Shown here one piece after another: positions 1 to 8,771 of a DNA stretch of 53,412 bases. The DNA comes from Myxococcales bacterium (lineage in GTDB: Bacteria > Lernaellota > Lernaellaia > Lernaellales > Lernaellaceae). The stretch spans positions 1 to 53,412 of the forward strand of contig JAAYVF010000076.1 in assembly GCA_012517325.1 (NCBI GenBank). The letters run 5' to 3'. A model generated the notes under the pieces. It was not told where the DNA came from, ran no database searches, and saw only the letters and a list, made by a program, of their open reading frames with translations. Both the position numbers and the translations under genes were made by a program. Each line of letters opens with the position of its first letter. Positions within the stretch are counted from its first letter, which is position 1.

Positions 1-129
1 AAGCCCGATGCAAAACGGAAAATCGAAAGGGAACAACCAACTGGACGTGGGTCTATCAGGCCTCGGCTCCGAACTCTACGTAACCAAGGGGACATTTTTG
101 CTGCACAGTTGAGGGGACATATTGCCTAA
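1..129. mobile_element. possible insertion-sequence end (remnant)
   Basis: The left edge holds no gene I recognise. The core GGGGACAT occurs twice in direct orientation about 28 bases apart (near 89 and 114), joined by an AT-richer spacer. Repeats of this form flank the ends of some integrase-core transposase elements known from environmental genomes; this is recalled family knowledge, not a match made here. The short open frames entering from the left edge could be the tail of a gene outside the window. No transposase or complete terminal repeat is visible, so the call is weak. Confidence 0.25.
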
Positions 130-194
130 GTATAAACAGGCAGCGCGTGTTAACTTGGCGGCGGATGCTTTCCCGCCGAAGGAGAATACCACTC

Positions 195-995
195 ATGTGG
201 CGAACCATCGTGCCGCTCTTGTTGTTGATGCTGGCGGCAACGGCCGTCGTGGCGCTTTCCCAGGACACGCCCGCCGAACCGCCGGCGGAACCGGCCGCCG
301 AGCCGCCGCCCGCGGCGGCGACCTACGCCCTGCCGGTGATGCTGCCGGCCGACTTGCCGCCGCGCTGCGCCGACTGGGCCCGGCAAAAACGCGCGCAATT
401 CGCCGCTGACGACCGCCGGCGCGACCGGCTCGTCGACCTGGTCTTCGCCGGCGACTCGCTGATCGAAGGCTTCGCCCCGCTGCCCCTGGCCGGCCGTTAC
501 GAGGTGGTGAACCGCGGCATCGCCTGCGACACGACCCGCGGCCTGCACGAACGGCTCCTGCGCGACGTGGCCGCCCTCCGCCCGCGGCTGGCCGTGCTGC
601 TCATCGGCATCAACGACCTGTTTCTGCTCGACCGGCTTCCGCCCGACGATCGGTCGCTGCTGACGGCCGTCGACATCGAATCCCTGGCGCTGCGGCTCCA
701 GGGCCACCGCATCAAACCGGTCGTGCTTTCCCTGCTGCCGACCCGCGTCCCGGTTCCCGGGTTGAGCGTCGACGGCACCAACGAGCTGATCCGCGATCTC
801 AACGTCGAACTGCGGCGTTTCTGCCGGCGCTTGGGCATTCTTTTCGTGGATGTGCACGGCGCGCTCGCCGATCATCGCCGCTGGCTGCGGGAAGACCTCA
901 CGGGTGACGGCCTGCATCCGAACATGGAGGGGTACCGGCTGCTGAGCAATCTGCTCGCGCCGGTACTGAAGACGGAGTTGAAGGAGCCGGATTAA
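195..995 (+). CDS. SGNH/GDSL-type hydrolase, membrane-anchored or exported
   Basis: Predicted 266-residue serine esterase or lipase of the SGNH superfamily; the substrate (acyl or acetyl esters of lipids or glycans) is unknown. One hydrophobic segment at residues 4-22 acts as signal or anchor, followed by an Ala/Pro/Glu linker to about residue 43. All family blocks are visible: GDSL at 86-89 with nucleophile Ser88, the block II Gly in NRGI (108), GIND at 138-141 with Asn140, and DGLH with Asp238 and His241. The frame is open 16 codons further upstream, but AAGGAG at 179-184 lies ten bases before ATG 195, which decides the start. It converges on the next gene with a 14-base gap. The fold is a confident call; its pathway is not. 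Confidence 0.88.
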   Translation: MWRTIVPLLLLMLAATAVVALSQDTPAEPPAEPAAEPPPAAATYALPVMLPADLPPRCADWARQKRAQFAADDRRRDRLVDLVFAGDSLIEGFAPLPLAGRYEVVNRGIACDTTRGLHERLLRDVAALRPRLAVLLIGINDLFLLDRLPPDDRSLLTAVDIESLALRLQGHRIKPVVLSLLPTRVPVPGLSVDGTNELIRDLNVELRRFCRRLGILFVDVHGALADHRRWLREDLTGDGLHPNMEGYRLLSNLLAPVLKTELKEPD

Positions 996-1009
996 GCGGT
1001 ATCGGCCGG

Positions 1010-1420
1010 CTACATCAACGAAAGCTGAATATGCTTGCCCTCGATTTCGAGGGAGAGAGGATCGCGTTCTTCGGTCGATTCGAAGTACTTCTTGTAAAAG
1101 AAGTGCCGGTCTTCATCGGTGATGCTTTCGATGCGGGCCGAAACGCGGATCGCTTTGCGTTCGCGGTTCGGATTCGCCTCGGTCACCCGCGTGACGAAGG
1201 GCACGACACGACGGCGGTACAAGACCTGGTCGTCGGCATCGGCGTCGGATTCGCAGGCGTTCTTGAACGAAGCCTTGATGAGAATCATTTCGCCCTGATC
1301 CAACGGTTGATTGACGACGTACGAGCAAACCATGTCATTGAACAGTTCGAAGTCGTTGATGTTGACGTCGGCGGCGCTGATCGTGCTGATTTGTTTCGTG
1401 TTCAGTTTGCTGGCCCCCAT
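1010..1420 (-). CDS. small cytosolic protein, possibly PilZ-like, behind a sigma-54 promoter
   Basis: 136 residues with no signal peptide or membrane segment. The sequence alternates charged and beta-forming stretches and ends in an amphipathic region (EDRHFFYKKYFES) that resembles the last part of PilZ domains, but the RxxxR and D/NxSxxG c-di-GMP motifs are not evident, so PilZ is only a suggestion. The ATG at 1420 follows AGGGGTGA closely and is preferred to a start seven codons upstream. A near-perfect sigma-54 promoter lies about 80 bases upstream (1498-1513) and an NtrC-type activator gene is next along, so activation by that or another enhancer-binding protein is likely. The function is unknown. 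Confidence 0.7.
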   Translation of the reverse strand: MGASKLNTKQISTISAADVNINDFELFNDMVCSYVVNQPLDQGEMILIKASFKNACESDADADDQVLYRRRVVPFVTRVTEANPNRERKAIRVSARIESITDEDRHFFYKKYFESTEERDPLSLEIEGKHIQLSLM

Positions 1421-1727
1421 CGGATCACCCCTTTTCGTCAAATGGAACCGTTTCCCCGTTTTTTTCTGTCGCGCTTTCTCTTGACGCTCTACCTAATAGC
1501 AATGCCCGTGCCACTTTGTGAAAATGGCACCGAATGCCAGAATATTTCATTTTGATGCATCTTTCTGGATACTTACGGCGACAAAACTGGAGCCATCGGA
1601 AAAAGAAGCCTGAAAACGTGTGGTCCATAACGGATCAACGCCATTTTTTTGACTTTCGATTTGATTCGTTTCGGACCATTATTCGTTTAGGGGAAAAAAG
1701 TGCCTCAAGCGGTTCAAAATGGACCAG
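1421..1727. other. intergenic regulatory region between the sigma-54 target and the NtrC-type gene
   Basis: No gene is seen. Besides the sigma-54 promoter and the adjacent palindrome it contains TGGTCCAT (1621-1628), a related half-site GGACCAT (near 1674) and the inverse ATGGACCA (1719-1726). These could be enhancer half-sites 110-215 bases upstream of the promoter, the usual range for NtrC-family binding, but the assignment is inference. Confidence 0.45.
1498..1513 (-). promoter_or_regulatory. sigma-54 (-24/-12) promoter
   Basis: Read on the minus strand the site is TGGCACGGGCATTGCT. It fits the sigma-54 consensus YTGGCACGrNNNTTGCW at every fixed position, with the invariant GG and GC at the required spacing. 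It points at the 136-residue gene starting at 1420, leaving a leader of roughly 65 bases. A 15-base palindrome (TGGCA-N5-TGCCA, 1525-1539) lies 11 bases upstream, closer than usual for an enhancer site. Confidence 0.8.
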
Positions 1728-3068
1728 CTAATTGGAACTAAGCAGTCTTTTCAATCGGTTACGGCTGATATCCAGCAATTTTGCGGCTTCGGACTTGTTG
1801 CCGCTCACCGATTCCAAAACCCGGCGCACATAGATGTTGGTCGCCAAGTCCAGGGGCATGGGTTTTTCCAAACCGGCCTCCGGACGGCCGATCGTCTCTT
1901 GCGCATTGGTCACCAGGTCGATCGCCGTGATCCAGGAGCCCGTGGCCAGCAGGCAGGCCCGCTCGATGGCATTGCGCAATTCGCGCAGATTTCCGGGCCA
2001 GGCATAGGTCAGCAGCTTCTGGCGGGCGTATTGGTCGAAGCCTTGAAAGCGCCGGCCCATGTGCTGGTTGTACTGCGTCAGAAAAGAATCGGCGTAAGCC
2101 AGAATGTCGTCCGGGCGGTCGCGCAGCGGCGGCAGATGCAGCCGAATGACGTTGATCCGGTAGTACAAGTCCTCGCGGAACGTCCCCTCCTTCATCATTT
2201 TTTCGGGATCGCGATGGGTGGCGGCGATGATGGAACAATCCATCTTACGGCCCTCGCTGCCGCCGATGCGCGTCACGATACGATCCTGCAGAAAGCGGAG
2301 CAGCTTGACCTGGGCGGCGGCGGGCAGATCGCCGATTTCATCGAGAAACAGCGTGCCGCCGTCGGCCCGTTCGATCAGGCCCGCCTTGCCCTTGGCCAGC
2401 GCGCCGGTGAAGGAGCCCGGTTCGTAGCCGAACAGTTCGGATTCGAGCAGATTTTCCGGAATCGCCGCGCAGTTCACCGGCACGAACGCCCCTTCGGCGT
2501 GCGGGCTTTGGTAGTGGATCTGGCGGGCCAGCATTTCCTTGCCGGTTCCCGAATCGCCGGTGATCAGCGCCACGATGTTGGGAAACTGCGTGATCTGGCG
2601 CACCGTCCGGTCGATCGCCGCGAAGGACGGGTGACGGCTCTGGTAGAGGGTCGCGAAAAATTCCTCTTTCTGGCGCGACCGCAGCTCGTCGACCTTGTTG
2701 CGCAACAGAAAGGTTTCGTGGATGCGCCCGACCCGCGAGAGGACTTCCGGCAATTGCAGCGGCTTGGAAAGGAAGTCGCAGGCGCCCAGCTTCATCGCCT
2801 CGACCGCCATTTCGATGGTGCCGTAGCCGGAAATCATCATCACCTCGGTGCCGCGGTTCCGGCGGCGGATCAACTGCAGGGCTTCGAGGCCGTTCATGCC
2901 CGGCAATTGCAGATCGAGCAGCACCAGAAATGGATTCTTTTCCTTGATTTCGGCCAACGCCGGCTCGGCCTGATGGTAGACGTGCACCGCGTAACCGGCG
3001 TCGGCGAGCAACCGGTCCAGCACCTCGGTGATCAGAATTTCGTCATCGACAACAAACAGGGTATCCAC
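1728..3068 (-). CDS. NtrC-family sigma-54-dependent response regulator
   Basis: 446 residues. It has an N-terminal receiver (phosphoacceptor Asp near 52 in LLDLQLPG, conserved Lys in LSKPLQ), a central AAA+ domain with Walker A GDSGTGKE (about 171-178) and Walker B LFLDEIGD, and a Fis-type helix-turn-helix in the last 35 residues (NKSEAAKLLDISRNRLKRLL). The sigma-54 contact loop reads GSFTGA instead of the usual GAFTGA. It should activate sigma-54 promoters when phosphorylated; the perfect -24/-12 site at 1498-1513 is the obvious candidate target. No histidine kinase is adjacent. GAAGGA lies nine bases before a GTG at 3068, so that start is preferred to the TTG three codons upstream. A minus-strand TATAGTACAAT at 3124-3134 offers a -10 element. 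Confidence 0.93.
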   Translation of the reverse strand: MDTLFVVDDEILITEVLDRLLADAGYAVHVYHQAEPALAEIKEKNPFLVLLDLQLPGMNGLEALQLIRRRNRGTEVMMISGYGTIEMAVEAMKLGACDFLSKPLQLPEVLSRVGRIHETFLLRNKVDELRSRQKEEFFATLYQSRHPSFAAIDRTVRQITQFPNIVALITGDSGTGKEMLARQIHYQSPHAEGAFVPVNCAAIPENLLESELFGYEPGSFTGALAKGKAGLIERADGGTLFLDEIGDLPAAAQVKLLRFLQDRIVTRIGGSEGRKMDCSIIAATHRDPEKMMKEGTFREDLYYRINVIRLHLPPLRDRPDDILAYADSFLTQYNQHMGRRFQGFDQYARQKLLTYAWPGNLRELRNAIERACLLATGSWITAIDLVTNAQETIGRPEAGLEKPMPLDLATNIYVRRVLESVSGNKSEAAKLLDISRNRLKRLLSSN

Positions 3069-3149
3069 GCGGTGCAATCCTTCGCCGCCGGCCGGCCGTT
3101 TCGCCGTTCTACGGTTTTTTTGGATTGTACTATAGAAAACCGGGAAAGG

Positions 3150-3173
3150 AAAAAGCCGCCTTCATTCGCGGCG
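3150..3173 (-). terminator. Rho-independent terminator after the lipoprotein pair
   Basis: On the minus strand GCCGC pairs with GCGGC across a GAATGAAG loop and is followed at once by a run of Ts. It lies 17 bases past the stop of the second lipoprotein gene and before the NtrC-type gene, so it should separate the two units. Confidence 0.6.
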
Positions 3174-3189
3174 TTTCAGCCACCCGCTG

Positions 3190-3759
3190 TCAGAGCGTCA
3201 ACAGGCAGTGAATAACGTCATCGCACACGCCGTAGAAATCCAGGATGCATTGCAGGTAATCGTCGCCGTAATGCTTCTTGCCGGCGATGCACCAGGCGAC
3301 GGCCTTTTCGCGGTCGATCGCGTGGCCGTCCTCGTCGGTGAACGCCATGTCGCATTGGTCGTACATCCACAGATAGGCTTTCGTGCAATCGGCGACGGCA
3401 TCCGTGGCGGCGTCGGGGTCGTCCCATTGGCCGTAATCGTTTTCGCAGCCGCCGACGCACTCGGTCCAGAACGAACAACGGGAATACGTGCGGTAGCAAT
3501 CGAAATAGCATTCCGCGAGCCGCTGGCCGTAGTGTTGCTCGCAACTCGTCGCGGCCTGCTCGGCGGTCAACCCGCTCAACTCGATCCCGCAGGCGGACAT
3601 CGCCTTGACCAGGTCGCCGCAGGCGGCCGCGGCCGCGCTCTCTTCCGCCTCGCCGTCGCAGACGACGCAGGTCGTTTCATCGGCGCAGGAAAACGCCAAC
3701 AGTCCGGCCAACAGCGCCAGCAGCGAACCGCCGAGCCACCATCCGTTGCGCCCGCTCAT
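3190..3759 (-). CDS. Cys-rich lipoprotein, second of a tandem paralogous pair
   Basis: 189 residues with an N-terminal hydrophobic segment ending in a lipobox-like LAFSC (Cys25). The mature part holds more than a dozen cysteines in motifs such as CVVC, CYFDC and CVGGC, so it is probably a disulfide-stabilised protein on the periplasmic side of a membrane. It aligns by eye with the protein encoded just upstream: both have CVxC near the new N-terminus, a Cys-rich middle, the shared DEDG-N/H motif and a closing CxxxxxC pattern. Its ATG overlaps the stop of that gene (ATGA), and GGGAGG precedes the start. No known family is recognised; the function is unknown. Confidence 0.8.
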   Translation of the reverse strand: MSGRNGWWLGGSLLALLAGLLAFSCADETTCVVCDGEAEESAAAAACGDLVKAMSACGIELSGLTAEQAATSCEQHYGQRLAECYFDCYRTYSRCSFWTECVGGCENDYGQWDDPDAATDAVADCTKAYLWMYDQCDMAFTDEDGHAIDREKAVAWCIAGKKHYGDDYLQCILDFYGVCDDVIHCLLTL

Positions 3760-4385
3760 GACCGGCCTCCCTCGAACAGGGCGTTGATGCAATCCGCGAT
3801 ATTGTCGCAATTCGGCGCCAGGTCGACGATGCAGTTCTCGATGTCCTGGTAGAGGTCGTCGCCCGCCTCGCAGGCCGAGATCGCATCGGCTTCGGAAATT
3901 TCGTTGCCGTCCTCGTCGACCAGCACAAAGCCGCAGGTTTCATACATAAAGACGAACGCGCTTTCGCAATCCCACGGCAGCGGCGCGGTGTCGTCGTCGT
4001 CGGCGTCCCAAGAATCGTCGTCCCACCAGGTGTCGTCGTCCGGCCAGGTGTCGTCGTCGTCCTCCGGGTTGTCGCAATAGGCGAGGCAATCGCGCCAATG
4101 ATCGCAATCATCGTAGAGATCGTAGCAGGCCTGGGCGCAGTCCCAGAACGATTCGGCTTCATCGCCCTCGCAGGCCGTCAGGGCGCTGGGGCGCGACAAT
4201 CCGGCCGGCGCCAGGTTGCAAGCGTCGTAGGCGCGGGTCATCGCCTCGCAGGACCTCGCCTCGGGGTCGGGGCAGGAAACGCAACGTTCGCGGGTCTTGC
4301 CGCAGCCGGAAAAACCCGCCGGCCATGCCGTGACGATCAGGCAGCCGATCGCGAACCAGAAAAGGCAAATCGATCCCTTGCGCAT
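3756..4385 (-). CDS. Cys-rich lipoprotein with acidic Trp/Asp linker, first of the pair
   Basis: 209 residues. The signal segment ends in a good lipobox FSGC (Cys28), so it should be lipidated. The middle holds CxxC and CxxxC motifs, then an insert of Asp, Trp and Thr at about 107-132 that the paralogue lacks. The C-terminal half repeats the paralogue's pattern (VDEDGNEI, then CEAG, CIVD, CDNIADC). The frame is open 88 codons further upstream into gyrA's leader, but GGGAGG eight bases before ATG 4385 and the signal peptide fix the start. It is divergent from gyrA and coupled to the next lipoprotein gene by ATGA. The function is unknown. Confidence 0.82.
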   Translation of the reverse strand: MRKGSICLFWFAIGCLIVTAWPAGFSGCGKTRERCVSCPDPEARSCEAMTRAYDACNLAPAGLSRPSALTACEGDEAESFWDCAQACYDLYDDCDHWRDCLAYCDNPEDDDDTWPDDDTWWDDDSWDADDDDTAPLPWDCESAFVFMYETCGFVLVDEDGNEISEADAISACEAGDDLYQDIENCIVDLAPNCDNIADCINALFEGGRS

Positions 4386-4533
4386 CGGATAACCTCCCTC
4401 CCGGGTTAAAAGAACCATATTCCGATCGACCGGGGGTTGTCCAGGGGGAATCGTCCGGTACGGTCCTTCGGCCGACTCTTTATAAGTAGCCATTAATATT
4501 GATCTTTTTTTATATCGCGTCCGGCTCCCGGCC

Positions 4534-4562
4534 TTGACCCCGAAACCAAAATATCGTATTAA
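4534..4562 (+). promoter_or_regulatory. sigma-70-type promoter of gyrA
   Basis: TTGACC (4534-4539), a 17-base spacer, then TATTAA (4557-4562). The -35 matches five of six consensus bases and the -10 four of six. Transcription would start near 4569, giving a leader of about 50 bases before the gyrA ATG. Confidence 0.55.
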
Positions 4563-4617
4563 TACGCGATTGCACCACGGCGGATTTGAACACGCCATCA
4601 AAAGGATATTTGAACGA

Positions 4618-7155
4618 ATGGCGCCAGAGCAAAGACTACCGGTCAACATCGAAGACGAAATGAGGCAATCGTACCTCGATTACGCGATGAGCGTGATCGT
4701 GGGCCGCGCCCTTCCCGACGTGCGCGACGGGCTCAAACCCGTGCACCGGCGCATCCTGCACACCATGAACGAAACGGGCAATCTGCCCGGCAAGGCTTAC
4801 CGCAAAGCCGCCCGCATCGTCGGCGACGTCATGGGCCAATACCACCCGCACGGCGACGCGGCGATTTACGACACCATCGTGCGGATGGTGCAGACGTTTT
4901 CGCTACGCTATCCGTTGGTGGACGGGCAGGGCAACTTCGGCAGCCTCGACGGCGACCCGGCGGCCGCCTACCGGTACACCGAAGTGCGGATGCACCGCTT
5001 CGCCGAGCAACTGCTGGCCGATATCGACAAGGACACCGTCGACTGGCAGCCGAATTACGACGAGTCGAAACAGGAACCGGTGGTGCTGCCCTCGAAGGTG
5101 CCCAACCTGCTGGTGAACGGCTCGGAAGGCATCGCGGTCGGCATGGCCACCAAGATTCCGCCGCACAACCTGCGCGAGGTCGTCAACGCGCTGATCGCGC
5201 TGATCGACAACCCCCATTTGCAGACCATCGAGCTGCTCGATTACATTCCCGGCCCCGACTTTCCGACCGGCGGCTTCATCTACGGCCGCCAGGGCATCAT
5301 CGACGCCTACGCCACCGGGCGCGGCAAGATCATCGTGCGGGCCAAGATCGACACCGAGGAGAAAAACGGCCGCGAGCAGATCGTCATCGGCGAACTGCCC
5401 TATCAGGTCAACAAGGCCCGGCTGGTCGAGGAGATCGCCGACGGCGTGCGCGAAAAGCGCCTCGAGGGCATCGCCGACCTGCGCGACGAATCCGACAAGG
5501 ACGGCGTGCGCGTCGTGCTCGACCTGAAAAGAGACGCCAACAGCGCGGTGCTGATCAACCAGCTTTACATGTCGACCAACTGCCAGACGACCTTCGGCAT
5601 CATCCTGCTGACCATCGTCGACGGCCAGCCGCGCATCCTGAACCTGCTTGAAATTTTGCAGGAGTTCGTGGCCTTCCGGCGCGAGGTCGTCACCCGGCGC
5701 ACCAAGTTCGAACTGCGCAAGGCCGAGGAACGCGCCCACATCCTGGAAGGCCTGAAAATCGCCCTGGACAACCTCGACGCGGTCATCGCGCTGATCCGCG
5801 CCAGCGCTACCGTGGACGTGGCGCGCCAGGGATTGATGAGCCGGTTCGGCCTGTCCGAGCGCCAGGCGCAGGCGATCCTCGATCTGCGGCTGCAAAAACT
5901 CACCGGCCTCGAACGCGACAAGATCATCGAGGAATACAACGAACTGCTGGCGCTGATCGCCCGCTTGAAGGAAATCCTCGCCAACGACGCGCTGCTGATG
6001 CAACTGATCAAGGACGAGTTGGTCGAACTGCGCGACAAGTTCGGCGATCCCCGCCGCACCGTCATTCTCGACGACGCCGGCGAATTGAGCCTCGAGGATC
6101 TGATCGCCGACGAGCAGGTCGTCGTCACGGTGTCGCGCGCCGGTTACGTCAAGCGCAACGCGGTCGGCGAATACCGCGCCCAACACCGCGGCGGCAAGGG
6201 CAAGATCGGCATGGAAACCAAGGAAGAGGACATCGTCGACCAGGTCTTCGTCGCCGACACCCACGACCACGTGCTGGTCTTCACCACCGCCGGCCGGGTC
6301 TACTGGCTGAAGGTCTACCAGATTCCGCCGGCCGGCCGCGCCAGCCGCGGCAAGGCGATCATCAACCTGCTCAACCTGCAGCAGACCGGCGAGACGATCG
6401 CCGCCGTGCTGCCGGTCAAGGCCTTCCTTGAAGGGCAGAATATCGTCTTCGCCACCCGCCGGGGCGTGGTCAAACGCACCGACCTGATGTCTTACGCCAA
6501 CCCCCGCGCTTCGGGCATCATCGCCCTGCTGCTCGACGAGGGCGACCAGGTGATCGGCGTCAAGCTGACCGACGGCAAGCAGGACGTGCTCTTGGCCACC
6601 AAGCTGGGCAAGGCGATCCGCTTCCGCGAAACCGACGTGCGCAAGATGGGCCGCAGCGCCCGCGGCGTGCGCGGCATCACCCTGGCGCCGAACGACGAGG
6701 TCGTCTCGATGGAAATCGTGCGGCCCGGCGCGTCGCTCCTGACGGTTTGCGAGCACGGCTACGGCAAGCGCACCCTCGAGGAAGAATACCCGGTCAAGCA
6801 TCGCGGCGGCCAGGGCGTGATCACCATCAAGACGACCGAGCGCAACGGCCAGGTCGTCGGCATGCTGCAGGTCACCGAAGAGGACGAACTGCTGATCATC
6901 ACCGACGCCGGCAAGCTCATCCGCCTGCGGGTCGGCGACATCAACGTGATCGGGCGCAACACCCAGGGCGTGCGACTGATCGACATCGAGGAAAGCCAGC
7001 GGGTCGCCGCGGCCGACCGCTTCGTCGGCCAGGCGCTCAACGGCGACGACAACGGCGACGCGCCCGACAACGGTCACGCGCCCGACGACGAACCCGCGCC
7101 CGACGACGAATCCGCGCCCGACGACGAACCCGCGCCCGAGAACGGCGAGGCTTGA
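4618..7155 (+). CDS. gyrA: DNA gyrase subunit A
   Basis: 845 residues, normal length. It cuts and rejoins DNA and, with GyrB, introduces negative supercoils in the cytoplasm. Visible are the N-terminal [26 protein letters not shown] block, the winged-helix segment [12 protein letters not shown], the catalytic Tyr120 in YRYTE, and a C-terminal pinwheel with the GyrA box QHRGGKG (about 522-528), which separates it from ParC, plus a degenerate repeat KHRGGQG near 727. Residue 81, equivalent to E. coli Ser83, is Ala; the Asp equivalent to 87 is kept. The protein ends in an unusual Asp/Pro tail with APDDE repeats. AAGGA lies 11 bases before ATG 4618. gyrB is not in the window, and the next gene overlaps its stop. 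Confidence 0.97.
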   Translation: MAPEQRLPVNIEDEMRQSYLDYAMSVIVGRALPDVRDGLKPVHRRILHTMNETGNLPGKAYRKAARIVGDVMGQYHPHGDAAIYDTIVRMVQTFSLRYPLVDGQGNFGSLDGDPAAAYRYTEVRMHRFAEQLLADIDKDTVDWQPNYDESKQEPVVLPSKVPNLLVNGSEGIAVGMATKIPPHNLREVVNALIALIDNPHLQTIELLDYIPGPDFPTGGFIYGRQGIIDAYATGRGKIIVRAKIDTEEKNGREQIVIGELPYQVNKARLVEEIADGVREKRLEGIADLRDESDKDGVRVVLDLKRDANSAVLINQLYMSTNCQTTFGIILLTIVDGQPRILNLLEILQEFVAFRREVVTRRTKFELRKAEERAHILEGLKIALDNLDAVIALIRASATVDVARQGLMSRFGLSERQAQAILDLRLQKLTGLERDKIIEEYNELLALIARLKEILANDALLMQLIKDELVELRDKFGDPRRTVILDDAGELSLEDLIADEQVVVTVSRAGYVKRNAVGEYRAQHRGGKGKIGMETKEEDIVDQVFVADTHDHVLVFTTAGRVYWLKVYQIPPAGRASRGKAIINLLNLQQTGETIAAVLPVKAFLEGQNIVFATRRGVVKRTDLMSYANPRASGIIALLLDEGDQVIGVKLTDGKQDVLLATKLGKAIRFRETDVRKMGRSARGVRGITLAPNDEVVSMEIVRPGASLLTVCEHGYGKRTLEEEYPVKHRGGQGVITIKTTERNGQVVGMLQVTEEDELLIITDAGKLIRLRVGDINVIGRNTQGVRLIDIEESQRVAAADRFVGQALNGDDNGDAPDNGHAPDDEPAPDDESAPDDEPAPENGEA

Positions 7156-8771
7156 TGAGCGCGGCCGGCGACGCCGCCCCGTTCCGCCGCGCCGCCGGCT
7201 GGATTCTGCTCGCCGTGCTGCTGGCCGGCGGGCCGACCCTCTGGCTGCCGCTGGGCCGCGATCAAGGCATCGGCCTGTACATCGCCGACGTGCTGCGGCA
7301 CGGCGGCGCGCCCTACAAAGATGCCTGGGAAATCCGCCCGCCGGGCATCTTCTACGTTTACGCCGCCGGTCTGGAGTTGTTCGGCAAACACGGCTGGTCG
7401 CTGCGCCTGCTCGACTTGCTATGGCAGGGCGCGACCGCGCTCGCGCTGGGCCTGTTGGGGCATCGCCTCTTCGGCCGATGGGCGGGCCTGATCGCCGGCG
7501 CGCTCTACGCGGTCGTTTATTTTCTGGGCAACGATTTTTGGAACCTCGGCAACACCGACGCCTTCGTCGCTTTGCCCGCGACCCTCGCCTTGCTGGCGGT
7601 GCTGCCGCGTGCGCGCGGGCCGCGCTGGGCGTGGGATCTCGGCGCGGGCCTGCTGATCGGCGCGGTCTTTCTGCTGCGCTTCACGCACGGTCTGCTCTTT
7701 CTGCCGGTGATCGCGTTGTTCTTCGCCGGAACGGCCGGTCCGTTCGGCGCGCGCGTGCGGCCGGTTTTCGGCCGCCTCGTCGCCGCCGGCCTCGGCTTCG
7801 GGCTGGCGGTCGGCGCCTACGCGCTGCATCTGGTCGTCACCGGCGCCTGGAGCGATTTCTACTACACACTGTTCGTTTTCGCGCCGCGCTACGCGGTGCT
7901 GACCCACCACGGCAGCGCCGCCGCCTTCCTGTCCTTTTTCCGGCAGGTCGTCGGCGGCTTCGCCTGGAAGTACGCCGTCCTCGTTTTCCCCGCCGGCGCG
8001 ATGCTCGCCTGGGCCGCGCGCTACGAGCGCCATCCTTTTTCCGTGGCCGCCGTCTTGTGGATCTTCGGCACGCTGGCGGGTATCGCCGTGATGGCGAAGT
8101 TCTATGCCTACCACTGGCTGCCGCTGTTCGCGCCGCTGGCGCTGGCGGCGGGCTGGTACGGGCAACGGCTGGCCGGAGCGTGGCGCCGCCGCTTGCTGCC
8201 GGCCGCGCTGCTCGCCACGGCGCTCGCCGTTTTCGGCCTCGGCGCGTTCGCGGTCCGCTTCGGCGCGCTGGCGCCGCGCCGCCTCGCCGACGCCTGGCAA
8301 CTGTCGACCGGCGCGCTGACCGCCGACGCCTACCGGCAGCGCTTCGACACCCTATCGACCGGCGGGGATTTTTCCGCGACCGCGAACTACCGCGCCGCCG
8401 ACTACCTGCGCTTGCACACCGCGCCCGGCGACGGCGTTTACATCTGGGGTTTCGAGACGCTGATTTATTTTCTGGCCGACCGCCGGCCGCCGACGCGCTT
8501 CTGCTCGAACTATCCGATCGTCGCCAAGTGGCACAAGCGGGAATGGTACGAGGAACTGGTCGCGGCGCTCGCCGCCCGCCCGCCCGCCTACGTGGTGCTG
8601 GTCACCCGCGACGAAATGCCGTGGATCACCGGCCAGGGCCGCGACTCGACGGCGATGCTCAAGGCCGAGTTCCCGGAACTGCGCGACTTCATTCTGAACA
8701 ATTACCAGGCGGAACTGGTGATCGAGAACCTCGTGCTCTGCCGCTACCAGCCGTTGGCCGGACAGCCCTAA
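7155..8771 (+). CDS. GT39/ArnT-like membrane glycosyltransferase
   Basis: 538 residues with roughly a dozen hydrophobic segments. The first extracytoplasmic loop carries the GRDQG and YKDAWEIRPPG motifs; an acidic residue here is the expected catalytic or metal site of PMT/ArnT-type enzymes, which transfer a sugar from a polyprenyl phosphate to a lipid or protein outside the inner membrane. The C-terminal part is soluble. Its ATG overlaps the gyrA stop by one base (TGATG), so translation is coupled although the functions are unrelated. It ends interlocked with the convergent gene's stop. The 39.6 kb gene is its closest relative here (GRDQ and RPPG in the same places). Acceptor and donor are unknown. 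Confidence 0.82.
   Translation: MSAAGDAAPFRRAAGWILLAVLLAGGPTLWLPLGRDQGIGLYIADVLRHGGAPYKDAWEIRPPGIFYVYAAGLELFGKHGWSLRLLDLLWQGATALALGLLGHRLFGRWAGLIAGALYAVVYFLGNDFWNLGNTDAFVALPATLALLAVLPRARGPRWAWDLGAGLLIGAVFLLRFTHGLLFLPVIALFFAGTAGPFGARVRPVFGRLVAAGLGFGLAVGAYALHLVVTGAWSDFYYTLFVFAPRYAVLTHHGSAAAFLSFFRQVVGGFAWKYAVLVFPAGAMLAWAARYERHPFSVAAVLWIFGTLAGIAVMAKFYAYHWLPLFAPLALAAGWYGQRLAGAWRRRLLPAALLATALAVFGLGAFAVRFGALAPRRLADAWQLSTGALTADAYRQRFDTLSTGGDFSATANYRAADYLRLHTAPGDGVYIWGFETLIYFLADRRPPTRFCSNYPIVAKWHKREWYEELVAALAARPPAYVVLVTRDEMPWITGQGRDSTAMLKAEFPELRDFILNNYQAELVIENLVLCRYQPLAGQP

Noticed and set aside
1719-3215. Long plus-strand open frame over the NtrC-type gene
   Set aside because: It is antisense to a clear regulator and its translation has no domain.
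4903-7077. Long open frame antisense to gyrA
   Set aside because: It mirrors the GC-rich codon bias of gyrA and has no start signal or recognisable domain.
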